Positions 38,014-51,899 of a stretch of 64,000 bases of DNA are shown here, in pieces. How positions within the stretch are numbered: the stretch's first letter is position 1; every line of letters begins with the position of its first letter. A model generated the notes under the pieces. The model did no database searches and had not been told where the DNA came from. It saw only the letters and a program-made list of their open reading frames with translations. Position numbers and translations under genes: made by a program. Source of the DNA: Apis mellifera (lineage: Eukaryota; Arthropoda; Insecta; Hymenoptera; Apidae). The stretch is from contig NW_020555859.1 of NCBI RefSeq assembly GCF_003254395.2, positions 422,755 to 486,754 on the forward strand, given 5' to 3'.

Positions 38014-41000
38014 TACAATTATTTATTTATATTATTGTTAGTTTATTTATTATTATGAATTATAAAATAATTATGAAATTGTCAAAGTTGGTAAGATGGA
38101 TAAATGTAAATATAAGAATAAAACAATAAATTATATAAATATATGTATGTACAAATTTTAAATGTAATTTTAAATATATTATAATTTTTTGTTTAATATT
38201 AGAAAATTTATTTAAAATTTTTTCAAATTATTTTTATATATAATATATAAATTAAATATAAAATAAGAATTTTTGAAATTATAACATAAAAAAAAATGAT
38301 TTCTAAAAAAATAGAACAAATTTTTTATTATATTTCGAAAAAATCAAATTTGAAAATTTATTATATATGCATATATTTATTACTTTGTTTATATCACTAT
38401 TTTTATTAATCAATATCAAAATTATTAACTATATTCTTCATTATAGCTTGCTGTTATATTAATTGTTTAATATAATATAATATAATTATAATATAATATA
38501 ATTATCATTGTCTAATTAAAATATCATGAATTAAAAAAATAATATTCAAGTACTTGAACAAATAAAAAATTTTAAAAAATTATTATTAGTTCACTTCTAT
38601 AATTTCTCGTGATAAAATTTGTAGGTAATATTTTTAATATTTATTTATTATTAGTGTTTTATTTTTTTAAAATTATATTTAATCTTTCTTTGCATTTTTT
38701 GTAAATATAAATAATGTAATCATGATTGAATAGATTGAGAAAATGAAATATGAGATTATCATTACGTTATCATTATGTTATCAGTACGTAATTTGTTAAA
38801 TTACATTCAACAAATTTTTAAATTTAATTTTTTCAAAAATAGAGTTATATATGAAAATTTTGTTCTATATTTTTAATTTAATTTTATATAAAAAATTATC
38901 TTTTTTTCTATACTTTCGAGAACTCTCTATATATTTTTATTTTGAAAACATATATTGTTGTTTTTTTAAATCTTTTTATGTAATAATCTTCTATGAAAAT
39001 TATTACATTATTTATATTTATATTCAGAATTATATTTGAAATCATTATTTTGTACATAAAAATATTATTTATATATTATGTCTGATATAAAAGTATAAAA
39101 TATAAAATATTTATCACAGTTTATAAATTAATAAATATCATATTAATAATTTCTCTAATAATAATAATAATAATTATAATAATAATAATAGTAACAGTAA
39201 CTTATTCATATAATTAAATTAAAATATATTATTATAAAATAAAATATTATAAATAAAATATTTTTTTCCTGAAATAAAATTAAATAATATGACAATATAA
39301 CATTTTTTAATTTAAAATTCATTGTACAAATAAATCATTGTAATGAAAAAATTCTTTTTGTATTTATTTTAAAGATACAATAAGAGCTTTATATTTTTAT
39401 ACTATTTTTCATTTCATTTTTATGTACAAATTAAGAATAATAGCTGAATATTAATCTTATGTGTATGAGTATATATAGAAAGTAGAGAAAAGTAATAATT
39501 ATTACTTATTAGAAAAAATTGAATAAATTATTGAATAAATTATAAATAAAAATTAATCAATGCTTTAACTTATACTTGACATGTTCAGGATAAAATTGTT
39601 GATCCCATGGCTTAAAAAGAGAAGTGGTTACGTATAAACGTGTTCCATCGAGACTTAATTGAAGCATTTGTGGAGATCCATAAAGACGTCGGCCTTTTAT
39701 ATAAGTTGGAGCCGGTTGTTCAGTAAGTTCATTATCCTGAATTACACGAATTTTTGAATCATTTAAAATTGATCCACCAAGAAAAATTTGACCAACTAAT
39801 TTTGGTCTTTCCGTATCAGAAATATTATATTGTCTAATATCTCCATGAAGCCAATTTGATAAATAGAGATATTTATCATCAAGACTAATCAAAATATCCG
39901 TTATCATTCCTATATATGAAAACATATAACGTTTGTCATAAAAATAAATGATAAATAATTATTTTAATAAAAATTGTTACATATATTGAAATGATATAAT
40001 AATAAATAATAATGATAATCATAAATATGTAAATGTGTATATCAATTTTAATAATAAATTCTGATTCTATAATATTAATATAAATATTATTATAATATTA
40101 TATAATATGCAAGTTATATCCCATATTGATTTACTTCTATCGGGCTTAATACCTTATTAAAAAAGCAGAATTATTTCTATTTGTATTATTATAAAATATT
40201 ATTTATTTAAATTTTATTTTATTTGAATTGTATGTTATTTATATAGATAGATTATTGTATAGATAGATATTTATTTTTGTATTTGATATTGATTATTATA
40301 TTTGATAGATAGAAATATATATATACCTGGCATTTGTGGAGTAATCCATCCTTCCACTTGTTTATTAAGAATTTGAATCACTTTTTTTGCAGCCCATTCT
40401 CCATTTGATGTTTTATAAAATTTATATACATTTGAAGTAACCGCACATCCTACAAATCCTTCGCTAGATTTTGGATTATGAAGAAATCGTACTTCAAGTG
40501 GCGCAATTCCATCTTCACCCAAATTTAAAACTTGTTTCAATTTTCTTTCGTTCCATGAATAAAAATTTAAACTTCTTCCATATATTGCTATAGAATATGG
40601 AAAAAAATTATTTATTAAAACGAAACGTTTTAATAATAATTTAATAATTTATTATCAAAATGAAAGTTATTTATTAAATAAAAAATAAACAAATAAGGAA
40701 ATAACCAATGATTGATAAATATAGAAAATGATAATTAACCAGGATCGGCTATATCAGTTGTTGCATAGCCTTTTTTGAAAACTCTAGGTAGGGCCCATTC
40801 AGATGCAACGAGTACGTCATGATATGGTTGATACCAAAAATCGTAACCGAATGCTGCTTTTTTCTCTCCTATGGTCCAGGTACCTTTCATTTCGAGTGTT
40901 TCTGCATTGACGCAAAGAAATTCACCTATAGCATCTCCATTTGGTTTACCCATTGCAGAAATCAAAATTTCACCAGTTGGCAAGCAATGACTTGTATGTA

Positions 41001-41550
41001 AAGTCGATATCCCATATTGATTTACTTCTATCGAGCTTAATACCTTATTAAAAAAACAGAAATAGTTATTTCTATTCGTATTGAAACATTCTTTTATATA
41101 AAATGTTGTTTAAAATTTGAAATGAAATTAATATGTATAAAATTTTCGATTATTTATACTTGTATATTTATATAAAAAAATAAAACATAATCCAACCTTT
41201 TTGATTGATGGAGTTCGTTCAGAACTTGTATCAATGAAGTAAACACGATCGGACATTAGACATGGAAGTATCAGAGTATCTCGTTTTTGTTGTTTATTAT
41301 GACAACTGCTACAAATATTCCAACCAGAATGATGTAATTCGTCACCAATGTGAGGCATTCGTAATTTATGAATAATCTATAAAATGTAAATATTTTTTGT
41401 GATTAAATTTTAATATATATGCAAATTTCTAAAAATATAAAAATTTCCATACATTATATTAAATTATTATCCAAATATTGTATTAAATTACTGTGTTTTT
41501 CATTAATTTTTTTAATATATGTGAAAAATAAAAATTTTATTTATATCATA

Positions 41551-41613
<63 letters not shown>

Positions 41614-43122
41614 ATATATACATATATATACATATATTGTTTCGGTTTTGTTTAATTTAAAATAATATTTGTTATAATTAATAATATAATATATTTTTTA
41701 TATTAAACGTATTCGTTTTTATGCAATATTAAAATTTTTTATTCACAATTTTTTATTCATATTAGTTTCGCACGTACATAATTTTTCGTACACATATAAT
41801 TTTGAATGTGAATATATATTTATATATTTGAAATATAATACGATATCTCACATTTATAGGAATATATATGTATATTGAAATTCAACTATTAACAATTAAA
41901 ATGATTTAGAACAATTAAGATGCTATTTTTCAATGAATTGATAAAGCTGGAATATATAGAAATATGACTATTATGAAGCGGCTATCTATATCATAACATA
42001 ATGTGAAATATTCAAAGTAATAAGCATTTAGTTAAGTAACTAAACTAGTAACTAATTTATTTTTGTTCTAAAGGAATATCTTATTGCAAATGAAAAAAAT
42101 TATTAAAATTTTTTAACAAGATAAAACTCTTAAGGTTTAACAACATATTTTCATATCATTGAAATCGGCTTTTTTGACAAATTGTTCAAGATTTTGGCAA
42201 TTTGCATTGTATATTTTATTTATAATTTTTTTCTATACAATTGATAATTGAATTGATAACAATTTAGTATGTATATATTTTAATATATAAATATAAAATA
42301 CATAAATACTATACAATAAATAAATATAGAAATAGTACAAATTTGATGATTATCTAAACAATACAATTATATGATAAGATAAACAATATAATTATTTATT
42401 TAGATATAATACTCTTAACTTAAGATACGTGTAAATTTTATATATTGGGACTATTAAATAATTAATCTCTTTGTAAGATATACTCTTTGTAAAAATAAAT
42501 CTTTCTATAAGAGATTTTAATCATCTTTCTAATTCTACATTATATTATGTCATTCTTGTAATGATTACATTCCATCATAGTATGATTTGTTCAGTTATTT
42601 TATTTTATATTTACAATATGTATTCCTTATATTATATATTTTTAAATATTGTTACCGAAATATAAACGAAAAAGATTTGATATTTCATTATCTTTATCAA
42701 TTATTTTTTATTTTAATTTAATTTTTAACGTTTTTGTTATATAACTATACTAACACTTTCTTCATTCTCTATTAGTTTTTTTTATACTATTGAAATAATG
42801 TAATATGCAGATATAAATAAATGAATACTCCAAGTATTCATATTTTGCACATATATAATATATTAAAATAATATTATATTAAAATATAATTAAATATATA
42901 TAATTAAATATATATAATATATTATTTATGTACTTATATATTTATTAATAAAATTTATCATACCTTACAATAATCTATGCTATTAGGATCTATATCAACT
43001 GTGCATAGAATATCAGATTTATTTTTATCTGTATGAATACACACTACATACATAAGTTTTTCACGTGGGCCTTCGAGCATTGCTGCTCTTGGCGATCTGT
43101 AACCAGGACCACTGCAACTCAT
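37439..43122 (-). CDS. SELENBP1: Methanethiol oxidase / selenium-binding protein 1
   Basis: Cytosolic beta-propeller enzyme of the SELENBP1 family, which in mammals oxidises methanethiol to hydrogen peroxide, formaldehyde and hydrogen sulfide. Minus-strand coding exons: 43122-42964, 41376-41197, 41043-40740, 40587-40327, 39909-39576, 37706-37584, 37487-37439, giving 469 residues (human 472). Landmarks: MSCSGPGYRSPRAAM at the N-terminus; DELHHSGWNICSSC with the Cys pair near the family's proposed selenium/metal site; LHTSHCL; GYDFWYQP; PLEVRFLHNP; SLDDKYLYLSNWLHGD; and the terminal HEMRYPGGDCTSDIWL split over the last two exons. All His and Cys blocks I recall for the family are present. An untranslated exon probably ends at 43645 (GTAAGTG donor), because an acceptor sits five bases before the ATG. 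The exon 5 to 6 intron is 1.9 kb. Confidence 0.96.
37707..39575. other. SELENBP1 intron 5, AT-rich
   Basis: Contains a short (TA)n tract at 37981-38010 and, near 38468-38510, about two copies of the ATTATAATATAATATA unit that forms the large minisatellite at 54 kb. No nested gene. Confidence 0.6.
40116..40187 (-). repeat. Duplicated fragment of SELENBP1 exon 3 and its acceptor, inside intron 4
   Basis: About 72 bp almost identical to 41007-41082. It includes the last part of intron 2, the acceptor ending TTAATAAG, and the first 37 or so bases of exon 3 (codons VLSxIEVNQYGI, with Ser to Pro). It lacks a 4-5 bp piece of the intron part and differs at only a few further bases. There is no donor site close by, so it should not act as an exon. 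Confidence 0.88.
41551..41640. repeat. (TA)n microsatellite in SELENBP1 intron 1
   Basis: TA dinucleotides with TG and TACA interruptions. Confidence 0.9.
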
Positions 43123-43644
43123 AGTATCTAAAATATGATTGAATATATATATGCATAAAAATATGTGAAATATTTGCGTTACTATTTTAGTTGTTTCATT
43201 ATATTTTTTTATTACTATTAGATCATATTTTATATAAAGATTTTAAATTAAGATATATATTTTAACAGAAAGTTAAATTTATAAACAGATATATGATCTT
43301 TTCGCGTATGAGCTATATTTAACGCACAATATTATTTTATAATTATATTATTATTTAATCGACGATGTTGTAAATTTTATATTCAGTAATTAATAGAATA
43401 AAAAAATATAAGATTGAAAATTAAACACTAGCTAGATGATGAATAAAAAAAGAAGGAATTAATAGATATTATAATAATAAATAATAATAAATAAATATTA
43501 TTATAATAATATTTTTCCATAATGCAATAATAATAATATAAATATAATATTATATGCAATAATATTATAAATAATTATTTTCAATTTTTATTGAAATAAA
43601 ATCAATCTTGACATTAGAAATATATATTTTTAATATCCACTTAC

Positions 43645-43760
43645 CATGTAATATACGCTACCATGCAATAACATGTCACTGAATGTTGAAGAATTATCTG
43701 AGAATGTCTATCTTTGAATGTTAGATAACGACAATGGAATTGGAGAAGGGAACTCTGTGA
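43645..43760 (-). other. Candidate non-coding first exon of SELENBP1
   Basis: Less AT-rich patch on the minus strand ending in a strong GTAAGTG donor at 43644, paired with the TTTTAG acceptor before 43127. The upstream boundary is not determined. Confidence 0.5.
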
Positions 43761-44162
43761 TATATTCTATATATAAATATAAATATATGTTCTTACATCT
43801 AGATATACATGTACATATATCTGTCATATAATATTATTTTAATATTTTATTTATTATTATTAATGAGATTTAATATTTTATGAATGGAAATACAAATTTT
43901 ATGATGTATTATTATGTTTTGTTAAAATAATAATATTCAAAGATAAAAAATGAAACTTATGAATTCTTAAGATTTAACGAAAACGAAATTAAATTATAAA
44001 TCTAGTTAATATATCGATATACGATATACTCATACATCTTTACATATGTTATAGAAAACAATTTAAACAATTTTTGGTAATTATAGGAAAATCTTCATTA
44101 ATTTCTATGATTTTTACATATTGTTGTTAAAATTAATATTTTGAAACTTTTTCTTTTATATG

Positions 44163-44500
44163 TTACCGTTACTTAATTTTAATTTTCGAGATATTTGCAA
44201 AAAAAGATCGTTATTATTATTATATAGAATTTGTTTCATACGTTATATTCGCGGTTGCGTGTGCATAACCATGTGACTGTCACTTGTGATGATGATAACA
44301 AGCAATAAAATATAATGGGTGAATTAATAAAAAATCTACTTGTTCATAAATTACGATGGGCTTAAAATGTTTCAAATTCAATGCTAAGAATATTTTACGG
44401 ATATTTCAAAATGCAAAAATAAAATATAAAACAAAATATAAAATTTTTGAACGATCTCAATTATAATAATCGAAATTATAACTATAAATATCAATAATAA
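44163..44500 (+). repeat. Copy of a decayed interspersed repeat
   Basis: Begins near TTTTCGAGATATTTGCAAAA and a run of TTATTATTATATA, then an ATGGGCTTAAAA block and an AAAATATAAAACA block. The same order of blocks occurs near 44935-45240, 45610-45750 and 58424-58740, and the start recurs inverted at 44733-44775. No coding capacity is visible. Confidence 0.5.
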
Positions 44501-44639
44501 TATTTATATATTTATATATTCATTGTTCAAAAGATTTAGAATTTTTAAGTTTGGCATTGGATTTGAAACATTTGGATTTTAAGGTATCATAATTCATAAA
44601 GAAATAGTTTTTTTATTGTTTTGAAAACTGCAATGTGTT

Positions 44640-44775
44640 TATAAAAACAATAAATAAATGATAGTCACAGACGTCTGCAATCACATATATATATATTTAT
44701 ATATGTATAAGATTTTATATATTAATATCAATTTTTTTTTGCAAATATCTCGAAAATTAAGATTATTGAATAACA
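44640..44775 (-). repeat. Inverted partial copy of the same repeat
   Basis: The end reads TTTTGCAAATATCTCGAAAA, the exact reverse complement of the start of the copy at 44163. It therefore makes an inverted pair about 560 bp apart. Confidence 0.55.
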
Positions 44776-44934
44776 ATTTTTTTTATATTTTGAAAATTAT
44801 TTTATAAATTGACTGGCAACTGCAAAAGAAAAAGTTGTTCAAAATCTTATCCTCTATATATTTAAAAATGATTAAAATTAAATTAGAAAATTCTATTCCG
44901 AATAATTATTCAATTTTCTATATATATAACTTAA

Positions 44935-45240
44935 TCAAAAATTTCTGATATTTACAAAAAAAATTGTTATTATTATATTGAATAATATTATGTACATATA
45001 TATTCGTGATAGATCGTGCAATCATTGTTTACTATATGTGTCGGTAAGATATAATTGTTATTTACTATTCAATCGATAATCAAAATATACTTTATATTTC
45101 ATATTTATTATTCGATCATTGTAATTTTGATCCTTTAGAAGTTGTTTCACATTTTATTTTTATATTCTATATATTCAAAAGATTTGTGAAATATTTAAAT
45201 TTTAATGTAATAGTAATAATTAAATTTTGCAAAACTGAAA
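44935..45240 (+). repeat. Third, more diverged copy of the repeat
   Basis: ACTTAATC, then GATATTTACAAAAAAA, then a TTGTTATTATTATAT run, then ATTCGTGATAGATCGTGCAA, in the same order as at 44163. Identity is moderate. Confidence 0.4.
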
Positions 45241-46221
45241 ACAGTTTTATATATATATATATATATATAAACAGTTATATATAAAAAAAATTATTATATA
45301 TATTATATATATCTTATATATAGAAAAAATATTTAAAAAACATATTTGTTTTTATTGTTAATAATATATTTAAAAATCATCAAAATGAAGACATCATTTG
45401 ATAGATTCATTTAAATTTATATTATATAATATTTAAAATATAATGAAAAAATAAATTTAAGAACTGATTTATTTTAATATTTTTTAATAATACAAATCAA
45501 ATAACTTAATTTATTCATTTCCTATATAAAAGAAGAGAATATAATATATAATAGACAGATAACTAAAACATATATAATTGATCAAAAATCAAAAATATAA
45601 TCGATTAAAAAATTACTTCTTCATTGATTTTAATGAGTTTAAAAGTATTTCAACTCTATTCATATTGAATTTGAGATCTAATGCAAATAAAATAAAATAT
45701 AAAACAGTTTTTGTTTAAGATTACTATAAATATAATAATATTTGTATTTATATTTATAAATATAATAATATAATTATAAAATAAAAATATGATAATATAA
45801 TTCATATTATATACTTGTCAGTTATCGTGATATATATAAACAATTATAATAAGTGAAAATTTTATGTTAATACATGTTCTTATGGTCATGAAATTCAAAA
45901 ATTTAAAAATTTAATGTATAGAATTTAATACAATAGCAATTATTTTTTAGAAATTCTTCGAAATTTAAAGAGCAATGATTAGATGTGTTAGGAAAAATTA
46001 TATAACACTTTATCTTTCGCAATATATTTTAAAATTATGAAAAATAGTATTTTCTATACAATTATGATTTTTTTCTATCATTTTCTTTATTCTTCTTTTG
46101 TAATTATTCTAAAAATTTTTATAATTTTTAAAATTATTTTATAAATTCTATTTTTTTTACGAAATCTTAGATAAAAATGTAAATTTGTAATTAATAAAAA
46201 TTAATTAATTTAATTAGTTTA

Positions 46222-46321
46222 ATTAATAATAATTAGTAATAAGTAAATTAATTAATTTAATTAGTTTATTTAATTAGTTTAATTAAATTAATTAATTTAC
46301 TTATTACTAATTATTATTAAT
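46222..46321. repeat. Perfect 42-bp inverted repeat with 16-bp spacer
   Basis: Arms 46222-46263 and 46280-46321 are exact reverse complements. They are pure A/T except for two G (left arm) or C (right arm) positions. The structure could extrude as a cruciform or fold as a long RNA hairpin. Confidence 0.95.
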
Positions 46322-49300
46322 TTAATTACTATAAATATTATCTTTTAATTCTTCACAATTTTTACCGAATTTTTATTTTAAAGACAATGAAATGAAAAGT
46401 TATTTCTTATTAACTTTTAATATAAATATATCAAAATCATAAGATTAACTGAATTTTAACATATATATAATGTAAAAAATATATATTGTTAATTATTTAT
46501 TTTTTTAACATTAATTTTAAATTAATCATTAAATTAATCAAATATTTTTTCAACAATAAAATAGTTAATTTAATTTTATAATATTTATATATATTAAATA
46601 AAATAAATTAAAATTTACTTTAATTTAAAATCAATCGAAAAAAATTAAATTTAAAATAAAAAGAATTAAAATAAAAATAAAAAGAGATGGAAAAGAAAGA
46701 AAATAAGAGAAAAAAAAGTCTTCTCTAATAATTGTCAACAAATAGAAGTAAAAACATATTTTTTTATTATCAATAAATTTTCTTGTTTTATAACATATAT
46801 TTATTAGTATTGCTCGACACAATACTATCAGATGCACACATATATTCACAAACATCATGTATATTTTTTGATATATTTATTACATAAAATAGTAGTAGAG
46901 TAGAAAATCATTTCTTGTTTGAATTTTTCTTTATTAAAAACATAAGAAAGTATTAGAACTATTATGAAGGTTAAAAATATTGTTCAAGAGAATATATTTT
47001 TGTAATTATTTTTTAAATATATAAATATAAAAGATAAAAATATATTTTCTTTATTTATTAAATAAAATACTTCAAACTTTACTTATTAAATAAAATACTT
47101 TAAATTTTACTTATTAAATAAAATATATTATTTTAATATTGGAAAAATTTTCATGTTTAAAAATATTTCAAAAAAATAGTTTAATCATTATAATATAATG
47201 AACAAATAACTAATATGAAAATAAATTGACAAAATTTATTAAAAAAAATTAATTATTATAATAAAATTAATATTTATAAACAATTAATTTTTTAATTATG
47301 AATAGATTATTTTCTAAAATAGATATATAAATATATAAAAACATTATTTTCTATATTTAAATATTGAAATTTATTTTCAATTTTATAATTTTTGTATGTA
47401 GAGTATTAATATAATTAAGAATCAATTTTAGAGATTAAAACAAAGATAAAAGTTGATATACGAAAATAAAATCGATTAAAACTTATTTATTAAGTATAAT
47501 TATATAAAATATAAACTTATTTATTAAATAAGTTTATATATTATATGCCACTTAAATTTACATTAAATGAAATAAAACGCAGCCAAAATAAAATGATATG
47601 ATAGACAAAATTATCTCACTTTATTTATGTTTTGCTTTATTTAATAAAAACTCCAATTAATTATATTATTCAAATTTAATAAATAAGTTTCAAATATTTC
47701 TGTATTCCAATTTTTTTGTTAATTAACTTCTAGAATCGATTCTCACGAATATATATATTATAGTATATTAATATATGATATACATATATAGTAGAATATA
47801 TATATATCATACATTATATGAACTATTTTATACTAATCCGATTGTTTTTTATGATAAAGTCTGAAATTTTATTGCAATTGAAATATATTATAAATATATT
47901 ATATATTTTATATAAAAATTGGAAGAATAAAAGATTTTCATTATTTTTCTGATTTCAAAATTGTTAAAAGTTAATTTTTAAAATATATATTTTTGCTAAT
48001 TTTCTTCATAAAAAAATTTTTATTTCCACAACTAATAAACATACTTTTTTCTTCTTTTATTTTTATCATTAAAACTAGACTTAATAATTATTTTAATAAT
48101 TTATTTAATAATTTTCTATTATTTTAATAATTTTCTATTCGGCAAATGATATTTTGAATTAAGAAAATTGATCAATACTATAAAAGCTTTTCTATTATAG
48201 ATAATAATTGAAGATTAACAATAATTAAATCAGTTGTCGAAAAGAATCGATTTTCTTTTTTCTTATATTATTATAACAAATTAGGAATTTTTTTATACAT
48301 AATTCAATTGTGTATTCAATTGTGTAAAAAATAACTAAAATTATATAAAGTTAAAATACTATAACGATATGAATTTTTTTTAGAAGTATTGCAATTTTCA
48401 CTATCCATTAAAATGTTATGCACTTTCATTAATTAAAAAAAATAAAATAAATTAATTTTAATTAAGTTTGATAAAATTAATTAATTGTACATTTATCATA
48501 TTTGAATTTTTTTTTATATTTTGTACATTAATTAAGAATTGTTCAGAAAAATATTATCAAAATCAAAACCATTTAAGAATATTTGTTGTTATTTTAATTT
48601 TAATATTTTATATGCTAAAATAATTGAATAATAATTATTGTAGTTATATAATAATTAATATAGATAGTCTAATAATTTAATATCGAATCGATTGTTATTA
48701 CAATTTCTAATAAAATGCAATAAACAAAAACAAATTTTGATTTGAAATATTTAAAATATTTATATTCATAATAATACATTATATAATATATTTAGAAGCA
48801 TACTTAAATGTAGTAAATACAGAATTTTTCATAAATATTTTTTTACATAAAATAAAAAATAAGAAAATATTAAAATATAATAGTTTTATTCCAAATAGAC
48901 AATTCTTTGACAAATTATATTATATTTCTATTATTAAATATCTATATTTAATAATTATCTATAATAATAGATAATTATTAGAATTGTTTAGTTTAAAAAT
49001 TTTTAATTTAATAAATATAAATTTTAAAAGAAAACTCTAATTACATTTAATAATTAGAATTATGAAATTTTCATATTATTAAAGAGTAATTTTTTTTTTG
49101 TTGAAGTATTATCAATTCTCACAATTTTATAATCAAAAATAGAAATGTATATTAATGAAGCTAAATTCTTATAATAAGAATATTCAATTAATGCTTAGCA
49201 ATAATCAGAATCAGTTTCGTTTTTTTTTTAAAGAGTAATGAATTCCAATAATATTCTATTAATTTTCGTTACAAATTTATCAAAAAGTACTCAAAATTAA

Positions 49301-51899
49301 AATTTATTATTTTAAAAAAAATTTGTAATTTATCTAATTAATAATATTCTCACAACTTTGTTTGCATAGAATATTTAATTAAAATTAAATGTAAAGTGTA
49401 ATCTTTTCAATTAATATCTTTATTTTTATTAAAAAGTAAGATTCTTGAAAATCATTAATAAATCACTTATATATACATAATATACATTTATACAAGGTTT
49501 TTTATTAAATTTTTAACATAAATCTTGGAATCCTGGAAGAAGATGATTTTTGTTACATAAATTAACAAATGAATAATAATAATATAATTAATAATAATAA
49601 TTAATAATAATAATAATAATTAATAATAATAATAGATTATGAAAATAGATTATGAAACTACAAAAGTGTAAATAAATTAATTAAAGTTATTTATTTGTCG
49701 CATATTTATATAACTCTGCATGTTTTTGAAATTATTTTACATAATAACTATAATGAAATAGTATATGAAAATTTTGAATCTTTATAATTTTGTCCTATTA
49801 TTAAATATCGAAATGTAGTTATCAACATATTAAATCAAAATTAAAATAAAATTGTTTTTTATATATACACAAGTAATATAGTAAATTTTTTGGTTGTGTA
49901 GTAAGTAGTAAATTTTTTTAAATAATAACAAATAAGAAAAATATTTCTTTTATCTTTTTACATAATCTCATTCCAATATTCTATTATTAAAAATATCGCT
50001 CCATTTATATTATTATTTCGAATAGTTATGATTAAAGACTTGGATTGTATGGGAAATTTATTTATCTTCAATGATTTGAAATTCATTCAATTTGAAGTTG
50101 AAAAATTCTTAAAATTTGACAGTAAATTTTTTTAAGCAATAAAAACATTATCATTAATAAAATTAACAATAATTTTAAATTTGAAAAATTATCTATATTA
50201 TTTTTTAGAAAATACGATTTCTAATATATCAATTTTTCTTTAAATAAAATTTAATAAAAAATAAATAAATAATTTATAATACTTATTATTTGAAAGATGT
50301 ATTTATCATATAATAATTTCTTGTAATTTTAGATAATTTTATTAATTGATGTCAGTAGACTTGTCTATTTGCAAAGAAAAATAAATATTATTATAAATAT
50401 TATTTAAGTTCTTTTATTTCAACTTTGTATCAATTATAAAAATTTCAATGTTCTCTGTTAATTGTCTTTACTATTAAATTCTACTTTTCTTTTATTAAAT
50501 TATTTTATTTGAGATATTTTTTTTCTTTGCTAATAAATGAAAAATTTTAAATTTAAAATAATAAAAAATTTTTTTTGATTATGAAGTTGATTAAATTTTA
50601 TTATTTAGTTAAATTTATTTTGAGTTTATAAATCTTCTTCTTTCTAATTATAGAATTTATTCAAAAATTTGTATTAAAATTTTTATGAATAATATTGAAT
50701 ATTTATATCTATCTACATTATCTATCTATTTATATTAGATTTTGTAAAAACTAGAATTTTTTACATTGCAATAAATATATATTTTAAAATAAATATAATC
50801 AAATTCTTCTTATCATTCAATGTTAAAATTATATATCTTTGTGTTCTTATTTATATAATTCATGCATATAAATATAAAAATTACAATGAAATTATTAGAA
50901 GTAATTAAATAATTAAAATAAACAATTAATTATTAATTTTATTATATTAGAGAAGAATTTAGACTACTGTTGTAAAATTCAAGATTCTTTATTTCGATAT
51001 TTTTTATTAAGAACTTATTACAAATTAATGTAAATTTTTTAAATTATTATTGCTCCTATTATTATAGTTTCTATTATTATTGCTTATTAACATTTCATGG
51101 CATATCAAAATATAATCAATCATTTGTTTACTTTATTTTGATTTATTTTTGCTGTATTGTTTATTACAATAAAAATATAATCTAAAGTAATTAATGATAA
51201 TATAACTATTGATAAAATTTTCTATCAATAATTCTATCAATATATTTTTTTATTTTCTCTTAAGAAATCACTTTTCAATTGTTTATTATTCGGCTATACA
51301 CTGCTTAAACTAATCTGTTTGCATCGCAAAATTTATGAACCATATATTAGCAAATGATTTAGCAATTGCAAATTAAAATTTATTCTAGATTTGCAGTCGT
51401 ATAAGTAATTGGTAGCAAATCTAATGGATCGAATATTTTGGCAATAAGTTAAAATTGTTCATTTTCGATTCTTGTTTCGATATTAAAGTCTAGCAAATAA
51501 ATATGTATGACAAAAGATTTAACTTGACTTGTATCTCCGAAATATTTCATAGAAATTAAATTTTCCAGTCAGAAATTATGGTTTATTTGTCAAATGTATA
51601 ATTTATCAAGTTTAGTTGATTTGTCGTTTAATTCTTTAGATCTATTGCATTTTTGATAAGTTTTTGGCTGAGACAAGATTATCGAATTTAATAATTTTAT
51701 ATACTATTTACTATTAAATTATTGAAAAATATAATAAAATATGTTTATTAATACTACAATATAATTTATTATATATATATTCAATATTCATTTTCAAATT
51801 CATTTTTAAATTTATTTTCAAATTTATTGAAAATAATAAAAAAATAAATAATATTGAAATTCAAATTTATCGATATAATTTTTTCGTTTTTTTTATTAG

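Noticed and set aside
39557..39577. Apparent SELENBP1 stop after KLKH at 39557
   Set aside because: Read-through into intron 5; the GTATAAG donor at 39575 and two downstream exons restore the family's conserved C-terminus.
46631..46858. 75-codon minus-strand frame in the gene desert
   Set aside because: Phe/Ile/Leu-rich chance frame of AT-rich DNA.
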